Source: an uncultured Balneolaceae bacterium
GTDB lineage: Bacteria; Bacteroidota; Rhodothermia; Balneolales; Balneolaceae
DNA length: 64,000 nt
Assembly: GCA_937125285.1 (NCBI GenBank)
Contig: CAKZLH010000244.1
Span: forward strand, 1-64,000
Direction: 5' to 3'
A program made the translations under genes and the position numbers. Position 1 is the stretch's first letter; each line of letters begins with the position of its first letter. This document shows, piece by piece, positions 50,583 through 60,699 of the stretch. Below the pieces are notes generated by a model, which was not told the origin of the DNA, ran no database searches, and saw only the letters and a program-made list of their open reading frames with translations.

Positions 50583-51833
50583 ATGCAGAACGACTTTTCA
50601 AAACAGATTATATCCTCTTTTGCTGAAATAGCTAAAGAGAAAGGTATAGATAGAGATCTTCTATTGACGATATTGGAAGATGTATTCCGGACCATGATTC
50701 GCAAAAAATATGAGACGGATGATGCTTTTTCTGTAATTTTGAATGCAGATAGAGGTGAGATTCAAATATTACATGTGCAAGAGGTTGTGCCAGCGGAAGA
50801 ATTAGCGGATCCTGTAGGAGAAATTAGTTTAGAGGATGCCAAAAAGATTGATCCTGATATTGAGCTATATGATGAATTAGCACAAGAGGTTAATATCTTC
50901 GATTTTGGTAGAAGAGCGGTTAACATGGCTAGACAGCAACTAGCTCAACGAATTAGAGAAATCGAAAAGGATAACATCTATGAAGACTATACCGATCGAG
51001 TGGGTGAAATTATCTTAGGTGATGTGTATCAAGTTCGACACAACAAAGATATTCTCGTAAATCACAATGGTATTGAACTTTTATTGCCTCGAAATGAGCA
51101 AATTTATAAAGATCGATACCGAAAAGGGGATACCATACGAGCGGTTGTTACGGGTGTTCACATGAAAAATGGAAACCCTACAGTGATCATATCTCGTACC
51201 TCGGAACTTTTTCTAGAGCGCTTATTTGAAAATGAAATTCCAGAAGTATTTGATGGTATTATTGATCTAGTAAAAGTGGCAAGAGCACCAGGTGATCGCT
51301 CAAAAGTAGCCGTTTTATCTCATGACGAGCGTATTGATCCCGTGGGAGCTTGTGTGGGTATGAAAGGTATTCGAATCCATGCCATTGTTCGGGAATTGCA
51401 AAATGAAAATATCGACGTCATCAATTACACCAAGGATAAGGTTGAGTTCATAAAAAGAGCGCTTCAACCCGCTGAGGTAATGAAGGTTGAGCTGGATGAA
51501 AACGGTGAGAAAGCCAGTGTATTGGTACCAGCCGATCAAGTCTCTAAAGCTATTGGGAAAGGTGGAGTGAATATACGTCTAGCATCCAAATTAGCTGAGT
51601 GTGAAATTGATGTGTATCGAGAAGTTGAAGAAGAAGATGATATTGATTTAGCAGAATTTAGTGAGGACTTCGGAGCAGAAACGATAGAGTTGCTATTCTC
51701 TATTGGGTGTGATACCGCACGCGCAGTATTAGAGCTCAATGCCGAAGAAATAGTTAGTAGAACCAACGAAGCTATAGACGAAGCAACTGCTCGAAAAATC
51801 ATTGAAGTAATTGCCTATGAATTCGAGGATTAA
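50583..51833 (+). CDS. nusA: Transcription termination/antitermination factor NusA
   Basis: S1 and KH domains: RAPGDRSKVAVLSHDERIDPVGACVGMKGIRIHAIVRELQNENIDVI. Confidence 0.96.
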   Translation: MQNDFSKQIISSFAEIAKEKGIDRDLLLTILEDVFRTMIRKKYETDDAFSVILNADRGEIQILHVQEVVPAEELADPVGEISLEDAKKIDPDIELYDELAQEVNIFDFGRRAVNMARQQLAQRIREIEKDNIYEDYTDRVGEIILGDVYQVRHNKDILVNHNGIELLLPRNEQIYKDRYRKGDTIRAVVTGVHMKNGNPTVIISRTSELFLERLFENEIPEVFDGIIDLVKVARAPGDRSKVAVLSHDERIDPVGACVGMKGIRIHAIVRELQNENIDVINYTKDKVEFIKRALQPAEVMKVELDENGEKASVLVPADQVSKAIGKGGVNIRLASKLAECEIDVYREVEEEDDIDLAEFSEDFGAETIELLFSIGCDTARAVLELNAEEIVSRTNEAIDEATARKIIEVIAYEFED

Positions 51834-51888
51834 CATTGTACAATCCACGAATAAAATGGTAGTTTAGACCTATACAAAACTAGTTTAC

Positions 51889-54717
51889 ATGCCCATTAAC
51901 AGACCAAAACCTTTATTCAAAGTTGCATCAGAATTCAACGTGTCCACTCAATCTATTGTGGACAGTTTGGAGGATAATGGACTTTCAGCATCGAATCGCC
52001 CCAACTTTAAAGTGACCCCCGAGATGTATGAGGTATTGGAGAAGATTTATGGGGAAGATAAAGCTAAGAGTGAGGACCATGAAAAGGCCAAAGAAGCCTA
52101 TGAGTCCAGAAGATCTCAAATGATGAATCAGCGTAACGAGAGTGTTACCCTTGATCATTTATTGGAGCCCTTAGACGAAGAGCAGAGTGCTAATAAGAAA
52201 ACGGGTGAAAAAGCTCAAGTTACTTCATTGGAAGATGAGTTATTAGGTGGATTAGAGCCTATTGATCAACAAAATGTACCTACAGATGAAGCAACTACTG
52301 ATGATAGTACCAGAGATGATGACTTAAAGGACGTTTCAAGCCAATCTACTACACATGAAAATGAGGCGGTAATTGCCGAATCGAAAGAAGTAGATGCCGA
52401 AGAAGAGGTTGCAGATAAAACAGATGAAAAGACTGCTGAAAATAAAGTTGTTGAAGCACCATCTAAGGAAGTAACCACAGCAGAAAAGCAGATTCCTGTA
52501 GCGGATGAAACCACTGAATCTGAATCAGACTCTGAAGAGACAGATGCAACAGTTGAAGATGAAGACGAAGAGGATATTATTCGCGGTCGTGCAGGTAAAT
52601 TAAAGGGTACAAAAGTTTTAGGAAAAGCCGCATTCACCTCTGAAATAAGTTCTGACAGTAAACCTAGAAAAAAGAGAAAGAGAAAAAAAGATCGACCGGC
52701 TACTTCTACTAATCCGGCCATAGATAACGAACAATCGAATATTTCTTCAGCTAAGAACAAGAAGAAAGTTAGCAAGAAAAAGGTATCTAAAACCGAGGTT
52801 GATGAAATCGATGTTGATCGCATGATGAAAGAAACCCTCAAAAAAATTCAGGGAGGGTCTACTGTAGGAAGTAAACGTGGCAAGAGAAGAAGACAGCGTA
52901 AAGAAGAAAGAGAAGAGGAGTTATTACTTCAGCAGGAACAAGACGAGTTAGAGAGTGGAGTAATCGAGGTAACAGAGTTTATCACGGCAAATGATTTGGC
53001 AGAAGAGTTAGGGGTGAGTGTAACCGACATTATTTCGGCCTGTATGAGTATAGGACTCATGATTACCATCAATCAGCGATTGGATGCTGGTACCATTGAA
53101 TTAGTTTCTGAAGAATTTGGCAAAGAGGTTAAATTCGTAGATGCTGAGGAATTGGAAGAGGAATTTGAAGAAGAGGAAGATGACGAAGCTGATTTAAAGA
53201 ATCGTGCACCCATTATCACAGTCATGGGGCATGTTGATCACGGTAAAACATCACTCTTAGATTATATTCGTGAAGCTCGTGTGGCTGAAGGTGAAGCTGG
53301 TGGGATTACTCAGCACGTAGGTGCTTATGAGGTAACTCACAACGACAAGAAAATCACCTTTTTGGATACACCTGGTCACGAGGCTTTTACAGCTATGCGT
53401 TCTCGTGGTGCTCAGGCTACGGATATAGTTATTTTGGTGGTTGCTGCGGATGATTCGGTAATGCCCCAGACCATAGAGGCCATCAATCACGCCAAAGCTG
53501 CGGGTGTACCTATGGTTGTAGCTATTAACAAAATGGATAAACCAGGTGCCACACCGGATAAGATAAAACAACAGCTATCCGACCACTCGGTTATTGTAGA
53601 GGATTGGGGTGGTTCTACTCAGTTTGCATTGGTTTCTGCGAAAACAGGTATGGGAATTGAGGATTTGCTTGAAAAAGTTCTCATTGAAGCTGAACTCTTA
53701 GAGTTAAAAGCGAATCCTGATCGTAGAGCAGAAGGGGTTGTTTTAGAATCTCGATTAGACAAAGGAAAAGGTATAGTAGCCAATATTTTAGTTCAGAACG
53801 GTACTCTAAATGTGGGAGATCCTTTTGTTGCAGGGCCATGTTTTGGGCGAGTTCGAGCGATGGAAAACGATTTAGGTATTCGGATTAAAGAAGCAGGGCC
53901 AGCCACACCTGTACAGCTTACAGGATTCGATGAAATGCCTCAGGCGGGGGATAAAATTCGAGTAGCTGTTGACGAAAAAACCGCGAAAGAAATAGCCAAT
54001 CAACGACAGCAAATTAGAAGAGAACAGGCCCTTCGTAAAACCAAGCATATGACGCTGGATGATCTTTCTAGAAGAATGGCATTGGGTGAAGTATCTGAGC
54101 TTAACATCATCATTAAAGCGGATGTGGATGGATCGATTGAGGCGTTATCTGGCTCTCTGCAAAAATTAGGCACCGATGAAGTATCCGTGAGCATCATTCA
54201 CACCGGTGCGGGTGCTATCTCTGAATCAGACGTGCTCTTAGCTTCTGCTTCGGATGCTATTATTATTGGTTTCCAAGTCCGACCTACTGCTCAAGCTAGA
54301 AAGTTAGCAGAGAATGAAGAGATTGATATACGACTATTTAGTGTAATTTATGACGCTGTGGACGAGGTTAGAGATGCACTAGAAGGCTTATTGTCGCCTG
54401 AAATTAAAGAACAAATCATGGGATCTGTGGAGGTTCGTGAAATCTTTAAAGTTTCTAAAGTAGGTACCATCGCTGGTTGTTATGTAACCGATGGTAAAAT
54501 AGATCGAAACAACCCACTTCGTATCATCAGGGATGGAGTCGTAATATATGACGGTGAAATTGATGCCTTAAAACGATTCAAGGATGATGTAAAAGAAGTG
54601 AGTTCGGGTTATGAATGTGGAATTAGTATTCGTAACTATAATGATCTTAAAGTTGGAGACTCTTTTGAAAGCTATCGTTTGACCGAGGAAAAACGAACTC
54701 TAGACGAAAGTAAGTAG
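51889..54717 (+). CDS. infB: Translation initiation factor IF-2
   Basis: [45 protein letters not shown]. Confidence 0.98.
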   Translation: MPINRPKPLFKVASEFNVSTQSIVDSLEDNGLSASNRPNFKVTPEMYEVLEKIYGEDKAKSEDHEKAKEAYESRRSQMMNQRNESVTLDHLLEPLDEEQSANKKTGEKAQVTSLEDELLGGLEPIDQQNVPTDEATTDDSTRDDDLKDVSSQSTTHENEAVIAESKEVDAEEEVADKTDEKTAENKVVEAPSKEVTTAEKQIPVADETTESESDSEETDATVEDEDEEDIIRGRAGKLKGTKVLGKAAFTSEISSDSKPRKKRKRKKDRPATSTNPAIDNEQSNISSAKNKKKVSKKKVSKTEVDEIDVDRMMKETLKKIQGGSTVGSKRGKRRRQRKEEREEELLLQQEQDELESGVIEVTEFITANDLAEELGVSVTDIISACMSIGLMITINQRLDAGTIELVSEEFGKEVKFVDAEELEEEFEEEEDDEADLKNRAPIITVMGHVDHGKTSLLDYIREARVAEGEAGGITQHVGAYEVTHNDKKITFLDTPGHEAFTAMRSRGAQATDIVILVVAADDSVMPQTIEAINHAKAAGVPMVVAINKMDKPGATPDKIKQQLSDHSVIVEDWGGSTQFALVSAKTGMGIEDLLEKVLIEAELLELKANPDRRAEGVVLESRLDKGKGIVANILVQNGTLNVGDPFVAGPCFGRVRAMENDLGIRIKEAGPATPVQLTGFDEMPQAGDKIRVAVDEKTAKEIANQRQQIRREQALRKTKHMTLDDLSRRMALGEVSELNIIIKADVDGSIEALSGSLQKLGTDEVSVSIIHTGAGAISESDVLLASASDAIIIGFQVRPTAQARKLAENEEIDIRLFSVIYDAVDEVRDALEGLLSPEIKEQIMGSVEVREIFKVSKVGTIAGCYVTDGKIDRNNPLRIIRDGVVIYDGEIDALKRFKDDVKEVSSGYECGISIRNYNDLKVGDSFESYRLTEEKRTLDESK

Positions 54718-54718
54718 T

Positions 54719-55066
54719 ATGAGTATTCGTTTAAAACGATTAAATGAACTCATAAAGAGAGATTTGGGAGAAATCATCCAAAGAGACTTTCAACCCGAAG
54801 GAACTTTCGTAACCATTACTAAGGTACAGCTTACGCCAGATTTGTCTATAGCAAAAGTATATTTGAGTGTATTTTCCCCTAAAAGAGATCCTCAGAATGT
54901 CTATGCTTATATCGATGATCAACAAAAATCGATAAAAAAAGAATTGGCAGGTCGAATTCGAAATCAGCTACGAAAAATCCCTGAATTGCATTTCTATGAG
55001 GACGATACAAGTGAGTACGTTGATTCTATAGAACGCCTTTTCAAAAAGGTGAATAACCAATCATAA
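54719..55066 (+). CDS. rbfA: Ribosome-binding factor A
   Basis: RLNELIKRDLGEIIQRDF, VTITKVQLTPDLSIAKVYLSVF. Confidence 0.94.
   Translation: MSIRLKRLNELIKRDLGEIIQRDFQPEGTFVTITKVQLTPDLSIAKVYLSVFSPKRDPQNVYAYIDDQQKSIKKELAGRIRNQLRKIPELHFYEDDTSEYVDSIERLFKKVNNQS
54789..54799 (+). repeat. TTCAACCCGAA 11-mer, copy 9
   Basis: Exact match inside rbfA (Q-P-E frame). Confidence 0.9.
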
Positions 55067-55084
55067 GTCATTGAATATCAGACT

Positions 55085-55816
55085 ATGAACTGGACTGACT
55101 ACCCAGTATTTACTGCAGAGAATTTTTTGAATGAATTTCATTTAGAAGAACCTCAAGCCGGAATACTTTTGGTACATAAACCGCTCGAATGGACCAGCTT
55201 TGATGTGGTCAAATTTACTCGTTTTAGGATTAAGCGAAAGAAGGTGGGTCATGCGGGAACATTAGATCCGATGGCAGAGGGCTTGTTAGTTCTTTGTTTT
55301 GGTAAAGCAACGAAGACTATTGATCAAATACAATCTCAGACTAAGGAATATATTGCGCGTATCCAATTTGGGAGTAGTACCCTTAGTTATGATGCTGAGA
55401 CAGAAGTCGATGAAGAAGCCTCATTTGAGCATTTAGATCTGTCATCCATTTCAACATGTTTAAAAGAACAATTTCAAGGAGACATTCTGCAAGTCCCGCC
55501 CATGTACTCTGCTTTAAAGCGAGATGGTAAGAAGCTATATGAGTTAGCAAGAAAAGGAAAAAAAATTGAACTTGAAGCGCGTCAAATCACCATATATTCG
55601 ACAAATATTCTATCGTTTGGTGAGGGAATTTTGGAGTTAAAGGTTCGCTGTTCAAAAGGTACCTACATTCGAAGTTTGGCTCATGATTTAGGGGAAGCTT
55701 TAGGATCAAAAGCCCATTTATCGGGTTTGACAAGAACAAAAATAGGTGAATTTTCAACCGATGAAGCTATTTCATTAGATGTTATTAAGGATTTAAATCT
55801 GTCCGGAAATGACTAA
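55085..55816 (+). CDS. truB: tRNA pseudouridine(55) synthase
   Basis: KPLEWTSFDVV, KVGHAGTLDPMAEGLLVLCFGKATK, VPPMYSALKRDGKKLYELAR. Confidence 0.96.
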   Translation: MNWTDYPVFTAENFLNEFHLEEPQAGILLVHKPLEWTSFDVVKFTRFRIKRKKVGHAGTLDPMAEGLLVLCFGKATKTIDQIQSQTKEYIARIQFGSSTLSYDAETEVDEEASFEHLDLSSISTCLKEQFQGDILQVPPMYSALKRDGKKLYELARKGKKIELEARQITIYSTNILSFGEGILELKVRCSKGTYIRSLAHDLGEALGSKAHLSGLTRTKIGEFSTDEAISLDVIKDLNLSGND

Positions 55817-56750
55817 AATTACCACCATTGAGGATATAGAATGGGATGTGAAGTCTGTGGTAACTGTGGGTACTTTTGACGGTATTCACAAAGGCCATCA
55901 AGCACTTATGCATCGACTGGTGCAAACAGCAAAGAGGGAACATGCTAGAAGTGTGGTTGTGAGTTTTGATCCTCATCCAAGAAGTATTATTCATGCAGGT
56001 GCCGATGGTATTCGCCTATTAACCACACTTAATGAGCGAAAATCCGTTCTAAGCCAATTAGGCGTTGATCTACTGTGTGTGATACCATTTACCCGTGATT
56101 TCTCGCTACAAAGTGCAGAAGAATTTGTGGTAAACTCACTTGTTAAAACCATTGGATTGTCGCACTTCGTTATTGGCTATGATCATCATTTTGGTAAAAA
56201 TAGAGATGGGAACGCCATTTTACTTCAGCAAATAGGAAAAGAACATGGTTTTGATGTAGAAATTGTAAGTAAAAAAGAGATGGGAGACACAACCATCAGT
56301 AGCACAACTATAAGAAATGCATTAGAACATAAGGGAGACGTAGTTTTCGCTGCTCAATTATTGGGTAGAAGTTATTCATTTGAAGGAATTGTAATCCATG
56401 GAGATGAACGAGGTCGAACGATAGGCTTTCCTACTGCGAATATCCGACCTGATCACTCAGATAAACTTATACCTAAAGAGGGGATTTACGCGGTAAGGGT
56501 GTATGTTATGGGCGATTCCTATCAAGGTATGATGAACATTGGGCATCGACCAACCTTTGATGGGAAGCAGCAGAGTATAGAGGTTAACATATTTGATTTC
56601 GAAAAGAGTATCTATGGGCAAAATTTAAGAATAGAGCCTATTCAGCGAATTCGGGATGAAAAAAAATTTACAAACATCGATGCCTTGAAATCACAATTAA
56701 ATCAAGATCGAGAAGAGTGTCTGCTTATCTTGGAGAGAGCTAGTATCTAG
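55809..56750 (+). CDS. ribF: Bifunctional riboflavin kinase/FAD synthetase
   Basis: VTVGTFDGIHKGHQALM, FDPHPRSI, GDERGRTIGFPTANI, GMMNIGHRPTFDG. Confidence 0.96.
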   Translation: MTKITTIEDIEWDVKSVVTVGTFDGIHKGHQALMHRLVQTAKREHARSVVVSFDPHPRSIIHAGADGIRLLTTLNERKSVLSQLGVDLLCVIPFTRDFSLQSAEEFVVNSLVKTIGLSHFVIGYDHHFGKNRDGNAILLQQIGKEHGFDVEIVSKKEMGDTTISSTTIRNALEHKGDVVFAAQLLGRSYSFEGIVIHGDERGRTIGFPTANIRPDHSDKLIPKEGIYAVRVYVMGDSYQGMMNIGHRPTFDGKQQSIEVNIFDFEKSIYGQNLRIEPIQRIRDEKKFTNIDALKSQLNQDREECLLILERASI

Positions 56751-56840
56751 GCAGATAATTCGATACATGTGAATATTGTTCTATTATATAAAAAAGCGTA
56801 TATTTTGAGACTAATATAGAATTGATAACATTCCAATTAC

Positions 56841-57110
56841 ATGAGCATAACCGCAGAAGAAAAAAAAGACATTTTTACCAATTTTGGTGGCGACAGTGCG
56901 AACACTGGTTCGACTGAAGGTCAAATAGCCTTATTTACTCACCGAATTAATCACCTTACCGAACACCTTAAAACCAATAAGAAAGACCACTCATCTCGTA
57001 GAGGTCTTCTAAAGTTAGTAGGTAAAAGACGTCGTTTACTTAATTATCTTATGAAAAACGATATCGAAAAATACAGAGAGCTCATCAAAGAACTCGGTAT
57101 TCGTAAATAA
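56841..57110 (+). CDS. rpsO: 30S ribosomal protein S15
   Basis: [49 protein letters not shown]. Confidence 0.98.
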   Translation: MSITAEEKKDIFTNFGGDSANTGSTEGQIALFTHRINHLTEHLKTNKKDHSSRRGLLKLVGKRRRLLNYLMKNDIEKYRELIKELGIRK

Positions 57111-57113
57111 ATT

Positions 57114-57140
57114 AAAAAGGCTCCAAACGGAGCTTTTTTT
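57114..57140 (+). terminator. Rho-independent terminator after rpsO
   Basis: aaaaaGGCTCC-aaac-GGAGCTttttt. Confidence 0.85.
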
Positions 57141-57202
57141 ATAATTTTTCTCTTGTAGTAAAACAGGTTTACTATGAGATAAAGCAACACTAAAAAACAA
57201 TA

Positions 57203-59311
57203 ATGAAAGAAGATTTTAGAAGTATTGAATTTGCACCCGGTAAAACACTATCTGTTGAGACTGGGAGAATAGCCAAACAAGCCGATGGATCGGTTGTAGT
57301 TCGCATGGGAGACACCATGGTATTATGTACGGCTGTAAGTGCTAAAGAACCTAAACCAGGTCAAGATTTTTTCCCATTAACGGTAGACCATAAAGAAAGT
57401 TTCTCAGCAGCTGGACGTTTCCCAGGAGGATTCATGAAGCGTGAAGGACGTTCAAATGAGAAAGAAATATTATCAAGTCGATTAATTGATCGTGTATTAC
57501 GCCCCTTATTCCCTAAAGGATATTATAATGATACTCAAATCATAAGCTCGGTTATTTCATCTGACGACGAAAATGATGGGGACGTCCTAGGAGCAATTGG
57601 TGCTAGCTTAGCATTACACCTATCAGATATTCCATTTGATGGACCTATGGGTGAAGTTCGAGTAGGTAGAGTGGATGGCGAATTCATCATCAATCCAACG
57701 GTTACTGAGCTTCAATCATCGGATATCGATATGGTTGTAGGGGGTACTCGTGACTCCGTGCTCATGATCGAGGGTGAGATGGATGAAATTTCAGAAGAGG
57801 AAATGCTCGCAGCCATTAAAGCAGCTCATGCAGCTATAGTAACGCTATGTGATTTCCAGGATGAATTACGTAAGGAACTCGGTAAGGATAAACGTGAATT
57901 TACTCCTGTTGAAGCTAATTCAGAAGTTCTTTCTCATGTAAAAGAACTGGCTGAAGCAGCTATGATCGAAGTAATTGGTACGGGTCTTGGTAAAGAAGAG
58001 TACAATGCAAAAATCAAAGAAATTAAAGAATCAGCGATTGCTGCTTTAGAAGAGCAAGAAAAAGATGACGATTATATTTCTGAGGCTAAGAAAATACTCG
58101 GTCAAATCGAAAAAGATCAGCTAAGATCTATGATTCTTACCAAAAAGCGTCGAATTGATGGGCGTAGTCCTGATGATATACGAGACATTTGGACGCAAGT
58201 AGGGTATATCCCTAGAACGCATGGTTCATCAATATTTACTCGAGGCGAAACTCAAGCCTTAGTATCGGTAACTCTTGGTACCAAACGAGACGAACAGTCC
58301 GTTGATACTTTATTCAGCCAAGAAGGTAAAAAATTCATGTTACACTACAACTTCCCTCCATATTCTGTTGGTGAAGCAGGTTTCATGAGAGGTCCTGGTA
58401 GACGCGAAATTGGTCACGGCCATCTTGCCGAGCGTGCTCTCAAGATGATGATGCCAAGTTTTGATGAATTTGGATATGTAGTTCGTGTTATTTCGGATAT
58501 CACAGAATCTAATGGTTCATCATCCATGGCATCTGTTTGTGGTGGTTCTATGGCACTAATGGATGCTGGTGTACCATTGAAGAAACCAGTTGCAGGTATT
58601 GCTATGGGTATGATAGTAGGAGAAGAGAATACGGTTGTACTGTCCGACATTCGTGGTGAAGAAGACTTCATGGGCGATATGGATTTCAAGACCGCTGGTT
58701 CTTCAGAAGGTATTACTGCTTGTCAGATGGACATGAAAGTACAAGGTATTAGTTTTGAGATTATTGAATCGGCACTCGAACAAGCTCGTGTTGGTCGTTT
58801 ACATATTTTAGAACGTATGGCTGAGAGTATTTCAACTCCAAGAGCAGAATTATCTAAGTATGCTCCTCAATTCCTAAAAATGGAAATTGATGGAAGTGAT
58901 ATTGGAGCCGTCATTGGACCAGGTGGTAAAGTGATTCAAACCCTTCAAAAAGAAACGGGTACTGAAATAATCATCGAAGAGAATGACAAAGGAAAAGGTG
59001 TAATTACCATTTCTGCCAACGATTTAGCTAAGGCTGAAGAGGCTAAAAAGCGTATTAAGATGATTGTTGGGCATCTCGAAGAAGGTGCTACTTATAAAGG
59101 TATAGTAAAGTCTATCAAAGATTTTGGAGCCTTTGTAGAAGTTGCTCCAGGTAAAGATGGCTTACTTCATATTTCCGAAATCGATCACAAGAGAGTAGAA
59201 AAAGTAACCGACTATCTTGCTCTAGGTGACGAAATTGAAGTAGTTCTTCTAAAAGTAGAACATGGCGGAAAACTACGTTTATCACGTAAAGCACTTCTTC
59301 CAAAAGAGTAA
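57203..59311 (+). CDS. pnp: Polyribonucleotide nucleotidyltransferase
   Basis: Two RNase PH domains, KH (IGAVIGPGGKVIQTLQKETG) and S1 (GIVKSIKDFGAFVEVAPGKDGLLHISEI). Confidence 0.98.
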   Translation: MKEDFRSIEFAPGKTLSVETGRIAKQADGSVVVRMGDTMVLCTAVSAKEPKPGQDFFPLTVDHKESFSAAGRFPGGFMKREGRSNEKEILSSRLIDRVLRPLFPKGYYNDTQIISSVISSDDENDGDVLGAIGASLALHLSDIPFDGPMGEVRVGRVDGEFIINPTVTELQSSDIDMVVGGTRDSVLMIEGEMDEISEEEMLAAIKAAHAAIVTLCDFQDELRKELGKDKREFTPVEANSEVLSHVKELAEAAMIEVIGTGLGKEEYNAKIKEIKESAIAALEEQEKDDDYISEAKKILGQIEKDQLRSMILTKKRRIDGRSPDDIRDIWTQVGYIPRTHGSSIFTRGETQALVSVTLGTKRDEQSVDTLFSQEGKKFMLHYNFPPYSVGEAGFMRGPGRREIGHGHLAERALKMMMPSFDEFGYVVRVISDITESNGSSSMASVCGGSMALMDAGVPLKKPVAGIAMGMIVGEENTVVLSDIRGEEDFMGDMDFKTAGSSEGITACQMDMKVQGISFEIIESALEQARVGRLHILERMAESISTPRAELSKYAPQFLKMEIDGSDIGAVIGPGGKVIQTLQKETGTEIIIEENDKGKGVITISANDLAKAEEAKKRIKMIVGHLEEGATYKGIVKSIKDFGAFVEVAPGKDGLLHISEIDHKRVEKVTDYLALGDEIEVVLLKVEHGGKLRLSRKALLPKE

Positions 59312-59332
59312 TCTACCATATATTATCGGATT

Positions 59333-59364
59333 AAAGGCCTTCCCAGAGTGAAGGCCTTTTTTTT
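59333..59364 (+). terminator. Rho-independent terminator after pnp
   Basis: Perfect stem AAAGGCCTTC-ccagagt-GAAGGCCTTT plus a T run. Confidence 0.9.
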
Positions 59365-59443
59365 GGCTATAGTAAAATAATTTCAGACCATTACCGTATC
59401 TTTATTAGCTAAAACATTCTTCGTTTCAAGGATATACTAAACT

Positions 59444-60676
59444 ATGGATGCAGTCATAAATAAAACAAAACTCAATAGTGGATTAACCATCGTAAGTGAA
59501 CACATTCCTAGTGTTAAGAGTATTTCTATTGGTATATGGGTAAAATCCGGAGCAAGACATGAAAGTGAAGAACAAGCCGGTGTAACGCATTTCTTGGAGC
59601 ATATGCTTTTCAAAGGAACCAAAAAGCGTTCTGCGTACCAGATTGCTCAATCAATGGAGTCGGTTGGTGGCTACCTAAACGCATTTACCTCTACAGAATA
59701 TACCTGCTACTATGCACGCTGTTTGGACACTGAATTAGAAAGAGCACTCGATGTACTTTCCGATATGGTGATGAACCCAACCTTTCCTACAGATGAAATT
59801 GAAAAGGAAAAAAAGGTGGTTGTAGAAGAAATGAAAATGTACCGAGATTCACCGGATGATTATTTGTTTGAAGAGTTTACTAGTCACTTATTTCAGAATC
59901 ATCCGCTTGGAAGACCCATTTTAGGTTATGAAGAGACAGTAAATGCATTCACTGATGCGCATCTGTTTGACTATATGCGCCAGCGTTATGCTCCTGAAAA
60001 TCTGATCATCGCAGTCGCAGGAAACGTGGATCATGAAGAAGTGACTCAGTTTTGTGAAAAATTATTCATGAATCACGATAGATCACTGCACACTCAAAAT
60101 TTACCTAATCTTCCAACATTAGATACGAACCCATTACACCTATCTAAAAGTATTGAACAAACCCATTATATACTCGGTAGAAGAGGGTTACACTTTGATG
60201 ATGAACAAAAGTATGTAATGCTATTGGTGAATACTCTATTAGGCGGTGGAATGAGTTCTCGACTGCATCAAAATATCAGAGAAAAGTATGGCTACTGCTA
60301 TTCCATTCAAACATTTAATCAGAGCTTTACCGAGACAGGTATCTGGGGGGTATACGTAGGAACCGATAAAGAATACGTGAAACATGTGCATGAATTAGTA
60401 GTGGAACAATTACAAGATTTAGCACTAAAGACGGTCAATAACACGGAATTAGAGGAAGCTAAAGCACAGCTTAAAGGTAAAATGCTTTTGAGCCAGGAGA
60501 ATACATCTAACCGCATGATGCGATTAGCAAAAAGTGAAATTTATTACCAAAGACATATCGATTTGGATGAATTGGTGAATCACATCGATCAGGTTACTGC
60601 GGAGGATATTCTTGATTTTTCAGCTGATTTCATGAATCAATCGCATTACGTAGAGGCTACATTAACACCAAAGTAG
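59444..60676 (+). CDS. M16 family zinc metallopeptidase
   Basis: GVTHFLEHMLFKGT (HxxEH), YYARCLDTELERALDVLSDM, LGGGMSSRLHQNIREKYGYCYSI. Confidence 0.94.
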   Translation: MDAVINKTKLNSGLTIVSEHIPSVKSISIGIWVKSGARHESEEQAGVTHFLEHMLFKGTKKRSAYQIAQSMESVGGYLNAFTSTEYTCYYARCLDTELERALDVLSDMVMNPTFPTDEIEKEKKVVVEEMKMYRDSPDDYLFEEFTSHLFQNHPLGRPILGYEETVNAFTDAHLFDYMRQRYAPENLIIAVAGNVDHEEVTQFCEKLFMNHDRSLHTQNLPNLPTLDTNPLHLSKSIEQTHYILGRRGLHFDDEQKYVMLLVNTLLGGGMSSRLHQNIREKYGYCYSIQTFNQSFTETGIWGVYVGTDKEYVKHVHELVVEQLQDLALKTVNNTELEEAKAQLKGKMLLSQENTSNRMMRLAKSEIYYQRHIDLDELVNHIDQVTAEDILDFSADFMNQSHYVEATLTPK

Positions 60677-60699
60677 AACGAAAGTATAGATACACACTT

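Noticed and set aside
52266-52841. 191-aa minus-strand ORF inside infB
   Set aside because: Ser/Phe-rich antisense shadow of the acidic/Lys-rich low-complexity region of IF-2; no recognisable family.
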